Below, piece after piece: positions 25,135 to 33,379 of a stretch of 33,379 nucleotides of DNA. A program made the translations under genes and the position numbers. This DNA comes from Herbaspirillum lusitanum P6-12 (GTDB lineage Bacteria; Pseudomonadota; Gammaproteobacteria; Burkholderiales; Burkholderiaceae_D): NCBI RefSeq assembly GCF_000256565.1, contig NZ_AJHH01000730.1, positions 1 through 33,379 of the forward strand, read 5' to 3'. The notes beneath the pieces are model-generated. The model did not search any database. It was not told where the DNA came from and worked only from the letters and a program-made list of their open reading frames with translations. Numbering within the stretch: the stretch's first letter is position 1; each line of letters begins with the position of its first letter.

Positions 25135-26663
25135 TCATGCAGTCGTGACCGCAATCTTGCTCAGCGCAGTGTTGGTCGCGATCTTTTCCTTCCACTCGGC
25201 AGGGCCGGTGTTGTGCACCGAGATACCGTTGGAATCGACCGCCACCGTCACCGGCATGTCCTTGACGTCGAACTCGTAGATCGCTTCCATGCCCAGGTCG
25301 GCAAAACCCAGCACCTTGGCCGACTTGATCGCCTTCGACACCAGGTAGGCCGAACCGCCGACCGCCATCAGGTAGGCCGACTTGTGCTTCTTGATCGCCT
25401 CGATGGCGGTCGGGCCGCGTTCCGACTTGCCGATCATGGAGATCAGGCCGGTCTGCTCCAGCATCATGTCGGTGAACTTGTCCATGCGCGTTGCGGTAGT
25501 CGGACCGGCAGGACCAACCACTTCGTCGCGCACGGGATCGACCGGACCGACGTAATAGATCACGCGGTTGGTGAAGTCGACCGGCAGCTTCTCGCCCTTG
25601 GCCAGCATTTCCTGGATGCGCTTGTGCGCGGCATCGCGGCCGGTCAGCATCTTGCCGTTCAGCAGCAGGGTCTGGCCCGGCTTCCACGAGGCGACTTCTT
25701 CCTTGGTCAAGGTGTCGAGGTTGACGCTCTTCGACTTTTCGGTGTCCGGCACCCAGTGCACTTCAGGCCATTCGGACAGCGACGGCGGATCCATGTAGGC
25801 CGGGCCGGAACCGTCCAGCACGAAGTGGCCGTGGCGGGTTGCCGCGCAGTTCGGAATCATCGCGACCGGCTTGGACGCGGCGTGGGTCGGATACATCGCG
25901 ATCTTGACGTCGAGCACGGTGGTCAGGCCGCCCAGGCCTTGTGCGCCGATACCGAGCGCGTTGACCTTGTCGCACAGTTCGATGCGCAGTTCTTCGGTCT
26001 TGTTTTGCGGACCGCGTTGCTTCAGTTCGTACATGTCGATGTCGTCCATCAGCACTTCCTTGGCCATCAGCATGGCCTTCTGCCGATGCCGAGCATGCCC
26101 GGCGGACACCAGCCGGCGCCCATGGTCGGCACGGTCTTGAGGACCCAGTCCACCAGCGAGTCGGAAGGGTTCAGCATGACGAACTTGGTCTTGTTCTCGG
26201 AACCGCCGCCCTTGGCGGCGATGCGCACGTCAACGGTGTTGCCCGGCACCAGTTCCATGTGGATCACGGCCGGGGTGTTGTCCTTGGTGTTCTTGCGGTC
26301 GAATTGCGGGTCGGCCACGATGGACGCGCGCAGCACGTTGTCCGGATGGCTGTAACCCTGGCGCACGCCTTCGTTGACGGCGTCGGCAATGGAGCCGCTG
26401 CCGAAACCTTCAAAACGCACGCCCATGCCGATCCTCAGGAATACGTTGACGATGCCGGTGTCCTGGCAGATCGGGCGCTTGCCTTCGGCGCACATGCGCG
26501 AGTTGGTCAGGATCTGGGCGATGGAATCCTTGGCGGCGGGGTTTTGCTCCAGCTCATAGGCGCGCGCCAGATGCTGGATGTAATCCACCGGATGGTAATA
26601 GCTGATGTATTGCAGCGCGGCGGCCACGGATTCGATGAGATCGTCTTGCTTGATGATGGTCAT
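25135..26663 (-). pseudogene. fumA: Class I (Fe-S) fumarate hydratase, frameshifted
   Basis: Interconverts fumarate and malate in the TCA cycle. The 5' frame starts at ATG 26663 (IIKQDDLIESVAAALQYISYYHP) and holds the N-terminal Fe-S-type alpha domain with RMCAEGKRPICQDTG and GAGWCPPGMLGIG. It breaks at about 26080-26084. The second frame continues with QKAMLMAKEVLMDDIDM and the full beta domain (LRIELCDKVNALGIGAQGLGG, VGPAGPTTATRMDKFT) to 25135. The conserved GIGIGGTA segment between them is missing about five codons plus one base. Ligand cysteines on both sides are present. Because everything else is intact and murI follows normally, an assembly error is more likely than decay. Confidence 0.9.
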
Positions 26664-26708
26664 GGCTGGTTCTCTCGGGGTTGAATGAAAAATGCGGAAA
26701 GATTGCGG

Positions 26709-27329
26709 TCAGTGCGGTTCCGGCGGCTCCGATGGAATCGCCGGATGGCTCATGAGCCGGTCGCAATAGGCGATCGCCATGGCCGACAACAGGAAAGTGA
26801 TATGAATGCCGGTCTGCGCCAGCAAGGTCTTGACGTCGTACAGGTTGGCGTTGATGAAGGTCTTGAGCAGATGGATCGACGAGATGCCGATGATCGCCGT
26901 CGCCAGCTTGACCTTCAGCACCGAGGCGTTCACGTGCGACAGCCACTCGGGCTGGTCGGGATGGCTTTCCAGGTTCATGCGCGAGACGAAGGTTTCGTAG
27001 CCGCCCACGATCACCATGATCAGCAGGTTCGAAATCATCACCACGTCGATCAGCGCCAGCACCACCAGCATGATGGTCTGCTCGTTGAGCTTGTCGGGAC
27101 GCAGCGCGCCCTCGATGGCGACCGCGTCGAGGATGTGTTCCAGCGACGCCGCATTGCCCAGCGCGGCGCCGATCAGGTCGCTCAGCTCGACCCAGAAATG
27201 ATAGACGTAGACGCACTGCGCCAGGATCAGGCCGAGGTACAAAGGCAGCTGCAGCCACCGGCTCATGAAAATCAGATTGGGCAGGATGCCGATCTTTTTA
27301 CCGGAAGGCGTGGAGCGAGTGTCTTTCAT
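26709..27329 (-). CDS. UPF0114 family membrane protein (YqhA-like)
   Basis: A 206-residue inner-membrane protein with about four hydrophobic segments: QLPLYLGLILAQCVYVYHFW, TIMLVVLALIDVVMISNLLIMVIVGGYETF, KLATAIIGISSIHLLKTF and ITFLLSAMAIAYCDRLM. The NLLIMVIVGGYETFVSR and SSIHLLKTFI stretches identify the family. Its function is not established. ATG 27329 has only a weak ribosome binding site. It ends 45 nt before the fumarase start and may be the first gene of a yqhA-fum-murI transcript. Confidence 0.9.
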   Translation of the reverse strand: MKDTRSTPSGKKIGILPNLIFMSRWLQLPLYLGLILAQCVYVYHFWVELSDLIGAALGNAASLEHILDAVAIEGALRPDKLNEQTIMLVVLALIDVVMISNLLIMVIVGGYETFVSRMNLESHPDQPEWLSHVNASVLKVKLATAIIGISSIHLLKTFINANLYDVKTLLAQTGIHITFLLSAMAIAYCDRLMSHPAIPSEPPEPH

Positions 27330-27698
27330 TGGCGCGGATCTCAGAATAAAACAGTGATGTGAGCAGGCTGTCGGCCTTGCGTCACGGCGGCTTGCGTGCA
27401 TCGCATGCGGATATCGGATGCATTCAGGCGAGCGAATTCAGGCCGCTATTTTACACTCCCTTGCTGCGTTGCTGGCTGCAGGCGCTCTGCTGAGGACGGC
27501 CGCAGATGCGATAATGCACTTAGGCAATACCGCTCTGCAAACTTCGCAGCGTCCTTGTGGTCAGACCCTTGGATACAGCGCAAGACCTTGCGCAGCGGCC
27601 TTCCCCGCCCCGATCAATTCAGAATGTGTAAGGACTGAGTAAGTGAACACGCCTATGTTTTGCAAAAAGCAAAAATCATTAATCGCAGGAGACTAATC
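27330..27698. other. Intergenic region upstream of acs
   Basis: About 370 nt between divergent UPF0114 and acs. An extended -10 of the form TG-C-GATAAT ends at 27515, with a poor -35; it is a candidate acs promoter that would leave a leader of about 180 nt. Short frames of 74-80 codons here have no ribosome binding site and are not called. Confidence 0.4.
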
Positions 27699-29838
27699 GT
27701 GGCAGACATCGAAACCTTCAAGCAGGAAAACCGTGTATTCGCTCCACCGGCCGAGTTCGTCAAGAACGCCGCCGTGTCCGGCATGGACGCCTATAACGCC
27801 TTGTGCGCCGAAGCAGAGCGCGACTACGAAGGCTTCTGGGCCCGCCTCGCGCGTGAAAACCTGCAGTGGAACAAACCCTTCACCAAGACCCTGAACGAAG
27901 CCGACGCACCGTTCTACAAATGGTTTGAAGACGGCAAGATCAACGTCTCGTACAACTGCCTCGACGTCAACCTCGACAACGGCAACGCCGACAAGACCGC
28001 CGTCATCTTCGAATCCGACGACGCCAAGGTCACCCGCGTCACCTATCGCGAACTGCACAAGAAAGTCTGCCACTTCGCCAACGGCCTGAAGTCGCTCGGC
28101 GTCAAGAAAGGCGACCGCGTCGTCATCTACATGCCGATGTCGGTCGAAGGCGTCGCCGCCATGCAAGCCTGCGCCCGCATCGGCGCCACGCACTCGGTGG
28201 TGTTCGGCGGCTTCTCCGCCAAATCGCTGCAAGAGCGCGTGATCGACGCCGGCGCAGTCGCCGTCATCACCGCCGACTACCAGGTGCGCGGCGGCAAGCA
28301 ATTGCCGCTTAAATCCATCGTCGACGAAGCACTCGCCATGGGCGGCTGCGACACCATCAGGAACGTGGTCGTCTACAAGCGCGCCGGCGCCGATCAACTG
28401 GGTCGAAGGTCGCGACCTGTGGCTGCACGATGTCGTCGCCAACCAGCCCGACGCCTGCGAACCTGAATGGGTCGACGCCGAACATCCGCTGTTCATCCTC
28501 TACACCTCCGGCTCCACCGGCAAACCGAAGGGCGTGCAACACGCGTCCGGCGGCTACCTGCTGTGGGCCGTGCTGACGATGAAGTGGACCTTCGACATCA
28601 AGCCCGACGACATCTACTGGTGCACCGCCGACATCGGCTGGATCACCGGCCACACCTACATCGCCTACGGCCCGCTGGCAGTCCCGCGACGCAGATCGTG
28701 TTCGAAGGCGTGCCGACCTATCCGAACGCCGGCCGTTTCTGGGACATGGTCCAGCGTCACAAGGCCACCATTTTCTACACCGCGCCGACCGCGATCCGCT
28801 CTCTGATCAAAGCCGCCGAAGCCGACGAAAAAATCCATCCCCGGCGCGACGCAGATCGTGTTCGAAGGCGTGCCGACCTATCCGAACGCCGGCCGTTTCT
28901 GGGACATGGTCCAGCGTCACAAGGCCACCATTTTCTACACCGCGCCGACCGCGATCCGCTCTCTGATCAAAGCCGCCGAAGCCGACGAAAAAATCCATCC
29001 CAAGCAATACGACCTGTCGTCGCTGCGCCTGCTGGGTTCGGTCGGCGAGCCGATCAATCCGGAAGCCTGGATGTGGTACTACAAAAACATCGGCCAGGAA
29101 AAATGCCCGATCGTCGACACTTTCTGGCAAACCGAAACCGGCGGCCACATGATCTCGCCGCTGCCGGGCGCAACCCCGCAAGTGCCGGGCTCCTGCACGC
29201 TGCCGCTGCCGGGCATCACCGCCGCCATCGTCGATGAAACCGGCAACGACCTGCCTAACGGCACCGGCGGCATCCTGGTCGTCAAGCGTCCATGGCCGTC
29301 GATGATCCGCACCATCTGGAACGATCCCGAGCGTTTCAAGAAGAGCTATTTCCCCGAAGAATTCGGCGGCAAGGTCTACCTCGCCGGCGACGGCGCGATC
29401 CGCAACAAGGACACCGGCTACTTCACCATCACCGGCCGCATCGACGACGTGCTGAACGTCTCCGGTCACCGCATGGGCACGATGGAAATCGAATCGGCAC
29501 TGGTCGCCAACCCCATCGTGGCCGAAGCCGCCGTGGTCGGCAAACCGGACGAAACCACCGGCGAATCGATCTGCGCCTTCGTGGTCCTGAAGCGCCCTCG
29601 CCCGACCGGCGACGAAGCCAAGGCCATCGCCAAGGAACTGCGCGACTGGGTCGCCAAGGAAATCGGCCCGATCGCCAAGCCCAAGGAAATCCGTTTCGGC
29701 GACAACCTGCCCAAGACCCGCTCCGGCAAAATCATGCGCCGCCTGCTGCGCGTGCTGGCCAAGGGCGAAGACATCACGCAGGACATCTCGACCCTGGAAA
29801 ACCCGGCTATCCTGGATCAGTTGAAGGAAGCGCAGTAA
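27699..29838 (+). pseudogene. acs: Acetyl-CoA synthetase, disrupted by frameshift and a 156-bp duplication
   Basis: AMP-forming acetate activation. GTG 27699 follows AGGAG at 7 nt. Segment 1 runs to about 28391. A 2-nt loss (GATCAAC where GAT-AT-CAAC fits) shifts the frame; segment 2 has NWVEGRDLW and the AMP-binding motif [12 protein letters not shown]. At 28686-28841 a 156-nt stretch ([20 protein letters not shown] and onwards) is present and repeats at 28846-29001, with 4 extra nt between. Segment 3 has [12 protein letters not shown] and the acetylation-site motif [12 protein letters not shown]. Deleting 28686-28841 and adding 2 nt gives an uninterrupted 661 residues, the normal family length, so the break is probably an assembly artefact. 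Monocistronic with its own terminator. Confidence 0.9.
28686..29001 (+). repeat. 156-bp direct duplication inside acs
   Basis: The segments 28686-28841 and 28846-29001 appear identical and are separated by CGGC. The repeat unit is acs coding sequence, not a mobile element. Copy 2 joins correctly to the downstream gene; copy 1 joins the upstream gene with 4 nt missing. This is the pattern left when overlapping contig ends are placed side by side instead of merged. Confidence 0.85.
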
Positions 29839-29886
29839 CAAGCTTGGTCCAGCCGCCCAAGCCGCCGCAAGGCGCTTGCAGGTGAG

Positions 29887-29935
29887 CCGGCAGGGCAGGG
29901 CGTTGCAAGATGGACGCCGGCCCTGCCGGTTTTTT
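29887..29935 (+). terminator. Rho-independent terminator of acs
   Basis: CCGGCAGGGC (29887-29896) pairs perfectly with GCCCTGCCGG (29920-29929), a 10-bp stem, followed by six T. It lies 49 nt after the acs stop codon. Confidence 0.93.
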
Positions 29936-29967
29936 CATGGTCTTTTTGAAAAATTTGCAGAAAAGAC

Positions 29968-29995
29968 TTGGTTTCGTTGAGAAGCTTGCTATAAT
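29968..29995 (+). promoter_or_regulatory. Promoter of tRNA-Ser
   Basis: TTGGTT (29968-29973) and a consensus TATAAT (29990-29995) are 16 bp apart, and the -10 carries an upstream TGC extension. Transcription would start near 30002, about 26 nt before the mature tRNA end. Confidence 0.75.
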
Positions 29996-30027
29996 GCATG
30001 GCTTCGCTGAACGCGAACCCGAATCCA

Positions 30028-30118
30028 GGAGAGGTGGATGAGTGGTTGAAGTCGCACGCCTGGAAAGCGTGTATAGGTTAATAGCCTATCGGGGGTTCGA
30101 ATCCCCCTCTCTCCGCCA
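30028..30118 (+). tRNA. tRNA-Ser (anticodon GGA)
   Basis: A 91-nt class II tRNA. Acceptor GGAGAGG pairs with CCTCTCC, followed by G73 and an encoded CCA. Anticodon stem CACGC/GCGTG carries the loop CTGGAAA with anticodon GGA. A long variable arm (TATAGG...CCTATC region) and T arm GGGGG-TTCGAAT-CCCCC complete the serine-type fold. Confidence 0.97.
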
Positions 30119-30124
30119 AAATAC

Positions 30125-30150
30125 AAATGCCCGCTTATGCGGGCATTTTC
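30125..30150 (+). terminator. Terminator after tRNA-Ser
   Basis: AAATGCCCGC and GCGGGCATTT form a perfect 10-bp stem around TTAT, beginning 7 nt after the tRNA, with T-rich sequence at and after the 3' arm. The flanking CAAATG/CATTTG pattern makes it nearly symmetrical, so it could act in both directions. Confidence 0.85.
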
Positions 30151-30236
30151 ATTTGTATTTCATTTCCAAAGTGAATCGCTTGCCAGCGATTCACGCATCA
30201 GGCAAATTCAGGCATGCAAACAGAGATGAGGTAAAT

Positions 30237-30737
30237 ATGAATGAACGTGCTTCCAAACCTGAAGAACTGATCGCTCGCCTTCGTCTCCAGCCGCATCCCG
30301 AGGGCGGTCACTTCAGGGAAACCTATCGTGGCGAAATGGAAGTCGCGCGAGCAAGCGACGGCCTCATCCGCTCGGCCTCAACGGCGATCTACTATTTGCT
30401 GGGTGCAGGAGAAAGATCTGCCTGGCACCGGATCAAGTCCGACGAGATGTGGCATTTCTATGACGGGTCGCCCTTGCACATCTATGTCCTCGAACAAGCC
30501 GGCGATCTGACTGTTCTCCACTTGGGGAATCCCGTCATCCATGACGGCGCAGGATTCCAGGCCCTGGTGCCTGCCGGCGCATGGTTCGCTGCAGAATGCG
30601 CAGATCCGCAAGGCCATTCCCTCGTCGGTTGCACAGTGGCGCCGGGTTTCGAATTCGAGGAATTCGAACTCGCCGACAAAGCGCTGCTCACGCGGACCTG
30701 GCCTCGGCATGCGCAGGTGATTGAACGCCTCGCTTAA
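30237..30737 (+). CDS. DUF985 cupin-family protein
   Basis: A 166-residue cupin. The signature elements are the start EELIARLRLQPHPEGGHFRETYRG, STAIYYLLGAGERSAWHRIKSDEMWHFYDGSPL and the end HSLVGCTVAPGFEFEEFELA. The HRIKSDEMWHF stretch supplies histidine/glutamate residues of the cupin metal site. The family includes sugar-epimerase-like proteins, but a function cannot be assigned here. ATG 30237 follows GAGG at 5 nt. The frame remains open upstream through tRNA-Ser, which is not coding. Confidence 0.9.
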   Translation: MNERASKPEELIARLRLQPHPEGGHFRETYRGEMEVARASDGLIRSASTAIYYLLGAGERSAWHRIKSDEMWHFYDGSPLHIYVLEQAGDLTVLHLGNPVIHDGAGFQALVPAGAWFAAECADPQGHSLVGCTVAPGFEFEEFELADKALLTRTWPRHAQVIERLA

Positions 30738-30770
30738 CGGTGCACCGCCAACGCCGTTGCCGGCGACCGT

Positions 30771-32148
30771 CTATTCAGCCGTCAAGGTAAACAACCGTTC
30801 GATGGCCGTATCGTACTGCGTGGACTGATTTGGAAGCGTGCGCAGAATGGCGTACTGTGGCAATACCGTCTCGCGCAGCAGCGGATCCCTGATTGGCAAG
30901 CCGTTCTTGTCTCGCACCACGGCCACCAAAGGCGCTGTCGGGGTGTTGCCGCGCCGGATAGTCACCGCCGTCTCGCCGCTTTTCAGCAGCACAAAACAGC
31001 CGGGTGGATAGATGCCGAATTCCTTGAGCAGCGCCGATGCAATCGGATGTCCGTCGCTGACCAGATAAACCGACTGGGCAGCCTGCCTCGGCGGCATTGA
31101 TGCCCTGGTCTTGCGAGCGGAATACTTGGCCGTAAAGATATCGGCGAACCGGATCATTTGCGACAATTCGCTGAGTTCGCGTTTGGTCCCATAGGGGTAA
31201 CCGCGCCCGTCCGGACTTTCGTGATGTTGCTCAACGGCCTGCAACCAGTCCTCATCGGTCACGCCGGCAAAACTGCTCAGGGGGCGTATTGCCAAATACG
31301 TTGAGCCGATCCGTAGCGACGCGACAATCACCATTGCGTTCAGGACAGCAATCCCTGAAGCCATTCTTCTTGTAATCACTGATCCTTCATCATGGCGGAC
31401 TCGGTGACACGGCCGTGGAAGCACCGCCGACAACAAAGAGAGTGGATAGCTCCGAGTTCAAACAGAAAGCGTAGTCAACCAAGCGGCCAAGAAACCGACA
31501 CTTACCTGGTGAGCGGTTGGCCAGAACGACTGATCGAAATCAGTCACATTTTTTTGGGGCGGGGAAATGCCCCCCCCCGCTCCGCGCAAGTTCGCCCTGC
31601 AAGGCGATGATGGAAAGATTCATCGTCAACGCCGCGTTAATCACGGTCGCCTTGTTCTTTTTCGACCAACCTAGCCGGGTGGCAAGGATGCTGCAAACGC
31701 AGGCAACGTGGATCGAATGGGTGATGCCGTATGAAGCGAAACGCTCCTGGTCGTGGCGGATGACCGAGTAGATCGTCTGGTCGGTATGTTCTTCCGATGC
31801 GATGGCGATCATCGATTCCACGTCGCTGATACCTCTCAGAAATTTACCATCGAGATAATTCGTGAGCAGTTCGGTCAATCTTCTTTCCACCGCATCCCAC
31901 TGCTGGGCGAATGGCACCGCCGGCCGTTCGCTGGCGCCGAACAGCATTGGCGGCTGTTCCTTCCTGGCGTGAACCTCGTCCGCATCCACGAACACGCCTC
32001 GCCGCAACAGGTTGTGCTGCATCTCCATGGTCTCGACCAGATAGCCGCGCGCCAGCAACAACTTCCCTTCCACATCCCGGACATTCCAGGGCAGCGGCGC
32101 GCCACAGTTGATCTGCGCGGAGACTTCGCCAATCGGTATCAGGTTCAT
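30771..32148 (-). pseudogene. HD-GYP-type (DUF3391) signalling protein, interrupted
   Basis: Two minus-strand pieces form one cyclic-di-GMP phosphodiesterase-like gene. Piece 1 starts at ATG 32148: a DUF3391-like N-terminus (WNVRDVEGKLLLARGYLVET), then the first half of the HD-GYP domain (ITHSIHVACVCSILATRLG) and LTMNLSIIALQGELAR at about 31585. Piece 2 (31267-30771) begins GVTDEDWLQAVEQHHESPDG, RGYPYG and runs to a typical end. Between them lies a 302-bp sequence repeated at 32400-32701, and about 30 codons expected between the pieces are missing. The usual HDIGK metal motif reads TMNLS, so even an intact copy would have an altered metal site. The ribosome binding site at 32148 is weak; a TTG three codons upstream is possible. 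Confidence 0.8.
31268..31569. repeat. 302-bp repeat, copy A (inside HD-GYP gene)
   Basis: Identical by eye to 32400-32701, in the same orientation, offset by 1132 nt. It has no terminal inverted repeats, no transposase and no flanking target duplication, and its right end abuts a run of nine C. It interrupts the HD-GYP gene and replaces about 30 codons. It is more consistent with a gap-filling artefact than with an insertion element. Confidence 0.85.
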
Positions 32149-32157
32149 GATGAGCAA

Positions 32158-32399
32158 ACGAAAGAGTTGTCTTGGAGGTGACTAGCCATGCTGAGCAACA
32201 TACTAAGAGCGGCGCAAAAATATATCTGTCGGGAAACTTTGATTCCTTGAGGAAAATAACGATGCCGGACTGGCAAGGTTCGGCACATATCGGAGGCGAT
32301 CAAAGGAGAAGCCCTACAAATGCCGGTAGAGTTAATTGTCTTGTAATGATTGTTTGATACTATTCACCCCGCTGTTTCCGCCTGCGATCAACAAAAATC
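32158..32399. other. Intergenic region upstream of the HD-GYP gene
   Basis: It contains the probable HD-GYP promoter on the minus strand. On the plus strand, GGAGGTGA (a full anti-Shine-Dalgarno match) stands 6 nt before an ATG at 32188 that opens a frame of only 20 codons ending at 32250. No other gene is supported. The base composition is visibly more A/T-rich than the surrounding genes. Confidence 0.5.
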
Positions 32400-32701
32400 C
32401 AAAACTGCTCAGGGGGCGTATTGCCAAATACGTTGAGCCGATCCGTAGCGACGCGACAATCACCATTGCGTTCAGGACAGCAATCCCTGAAGCCATTCTT
32501 CTTGTAATCACTGATCCTTCATCATGGCGGACTCGGTGACACGGCCGTGGAAGCACCGCCGACAACAAAGAGAGTGGATAGCTCCGAGTTCAAACAGAAA
32601 GCGTAGTCAACCAAGCGGCCAAGAAACCGACACTTACCTGGTGAGCGGTTGGCCAGAACGACTGATCGAAATCAGTCACATTTTTTTGGGGCGGGGAAAT
32701 G
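32400..32701. repeat. 302-bp repeat, copy B (5' of the Cys-loop-like gene)
   Basis: This copy runs exactly up to the ATG of the following plus-strand gene and includes its G-rich ribosome binding region (GGGGCGGGGAA), so it looks like the native location. A minus-strand frame across it (32332-32568) encodes hydrophobic stretches (ASGIAVLNAMVIVASLRIG) but has no convincing start, and I do not call a gene. Confidence 0.8.
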
Positions 32702-33379
32702 GATCTGAAAACGTGGCGCGAACTGGCGCCGGAAAAGAAGAAATTCGTCATCGGAATCGCCGTCGCCGTAGCGGTGGTTTATCTGATTTGCATTCTGTTC
32801 AGCGTGAATGTTCTGCGCAACAACCGCGTGACGGCCGAGCTCAATCATCAGGCGCGCATGTCCAGCCTCGGCAAGGAACAAGGCGACTCCTCATCGGCGC
32901 TCGCCGCTGCCGCAAGCAATGTTCCTACCGTCTCGGTGGGCACCTATGTGGATGGGATTGATACGTTCTCGATCAAGGATTCGAGCTGGAGCGCGACCTT
33001 CTACGTCTGGTTCTGCTGGACCGGAGAAAAGTCCCTCGACCCGGGTGCCAAACTCGTCGTCGTCGACGGCAACATCATCAAGAAAGAAGTGCTGGAGGAA
33101 TACCACAATGACGACGGCACGCATTACCAGAGGCTCCGGGTCTCCGCCAAATTCCTGAAGTTCTTCGACACCATGCGGGTGCCGCTCGAGGACCACATGC
33201 TCAACATCTATCTCGAAGACGGCGCGCGCGACAGCACCAAATTGCGTTACGTCGCCGACGCAAGCTCCAACGTCAGTTCGCGGGTGCAGATTTCCGGCTA
33301 CAAGATCACCGGCAAATCCAACGTCGTCAAACCGCACGCCTACCGTTCATCCTATGGCGATCCACGCGTCGGTGCGGGC
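32699..33379 (+). CDS. Membrane protein with Cys-loop-receptor-like periplasmic domain, 3'-truncated
   Basis: ATG 32699 follows a GGGGCGGGG stretch; the frame is open to the window edge (227 residues). One N-terminal membrane helix (KKFVIGIAVAVAVVYLICIL, about residues 14-33) is followed by a low-complexity linker and a beta-rich domain beginning near residue 76: TVSVGTYVDGIDTFSIKDSS, ATFYVWFCWTG, FFDTMRVPLEDHMLNIYLED, and RVQISGYKI. This order (the YVWF.W strand, then a (F/V)P(F/L)(D/E)xH loop and a paired strand) resembles the extracellular domain of bacterial pentameric ligand-gated channels. The loop cysteines of animal receptors are absent, as in bacterial members. Whether pore helices follow is beyond the window. 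Family assignment is from pattern only. Confidence 0.55.
   Translation, partial: MDLKTWRELAPEKKKFVIGIAVAVAVVYLICILFSVNVLRNNRVTAELNHQARMSSLGKEQGDSSSALAAAASNVPTVSVGTYVDGIDTFSIKDSSWSATFYVWFCWTGEKSLDPGAKLVVVDGNIIKKEVLEEYHNDDGTHYQRLRVSAKFLKFFDTMRVPLEDHMLNIYLEDGARDSTKLRYVADASSNVSSRVQISGYKITGKSNVVKPHAYRSSYGDPRVGAG

Noticed and set aside
27418-27642. 74-codon frame upstream of acs
   Set aside because: No ribosome binding site, and it lies in the expected promoter/leader region.
30042-30236. N-terminal extension of the DUF985 cupin frame
   Set aside because: The open frame runs through tRNA-Ser and its terminator; the real start is ATG 30237 with GAGG upstream.
32332-32568. Hydrophobic minus-strand frame across repeat copy B
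   Set aside because: It has no convincing start or ribosome binding site, and it spans a sequence whose placement is in doubt.
31268-32701. 302-bp repeats as an insertion sequence or MITE
   Set aside because: No terminal inverted repeats, no target-site duplication and no transposase; copy B includes the ordinary promoter-proximal region of a gene.

Overview
The window looks like an accessory-rich stretch of a GC-rich beta-proteobacterial chromosome, most likely Oxalobacteraceae (Herbaspirillum/Collimonas/Janthinobacterium-like). This rests on gene families and codon use only. There is no rRNA, so the genus is inferred. About 30 genes, two tRNAs (His-GTG and Ser-GGA) and several terminators and operators can be supported. 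There is no CRISPR array, prophage or recognisable insertion sequence.

Layout. 1-2773 (-): galactarate dehydratase (garD, cut by the window edge) behind its MFS uptake permease (garP). 3261-3677 (-): a secreted CHRD-domain protein with a clear terminator. 3770-6522 (-): a two-subunit periplasmic molybdenum hydroxylase of the IorAB type (2Fe-2S subunit plus Tat-exported large subunit). 6690-6912 (+): hydrolase remnants. 6977-7558 (-): an OsmC-like protein. 7926-11999 (+): a sulfonate/nitrate/taurine-type ABC importer with a membrane-anchored c-type cytochrome translationally coupled to the ATPase. 12108-12899 (+): an orphan MetQ-type binding protein. 12976-13143 (-): a 55-residue small gene.

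13236-16887: a DsbA/FrnE-like oxidoreductase, an FAD monooxygenase divergent from its MarR regulator with a double operator between them, and an Rrf2 regulator coupled to a methyltransferase with a 10-bp palindrome over the regulator start codon. 16952-19331 (-): a three-gene amino-acid-type operon (FAD amine/D-amino-acid oxidase-like, AhpD-like, Asp/Glu racemase-like). Then come a small membrane protein, a DUF72/YecE protein, the aldo-keto reductase gpr, and the divergent qorB/HxlR (quinone reductase and redox regulator) pair.

23955-33379: tRNA-His, then the minus-strand set UPF0114 - class I fumarase - murI, then acetyl-CoA synthetase (acs, +), tRNA-Ser, a DUF985 cupin, a broken HD-GYP-type gene, and the start of a membrane protein with a Cys-loop-receptor-like periplasmic domain.

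Important caveat. Four otherwise conserved genes are broken: the ABC binding protein near 8226, fumarase near 26082, acs twice near 28392 and 28686-28845, and HD-GYP near 31268-31569. The breaks are small out-of-frame deletions or exact duplications (156 bp and 302 bp). Two of these genes are central-metabolism enzymes. Removing one acs copy and restoring 2 nt gives a normal 661-residue enzyme. I therefore think most of the breaks are draft-assembly joins or gap-filling errors rather than real pseudogenes. The regulatory palindromes, the ABC-cytochrome operon and the small genes do not depend on this caveat.
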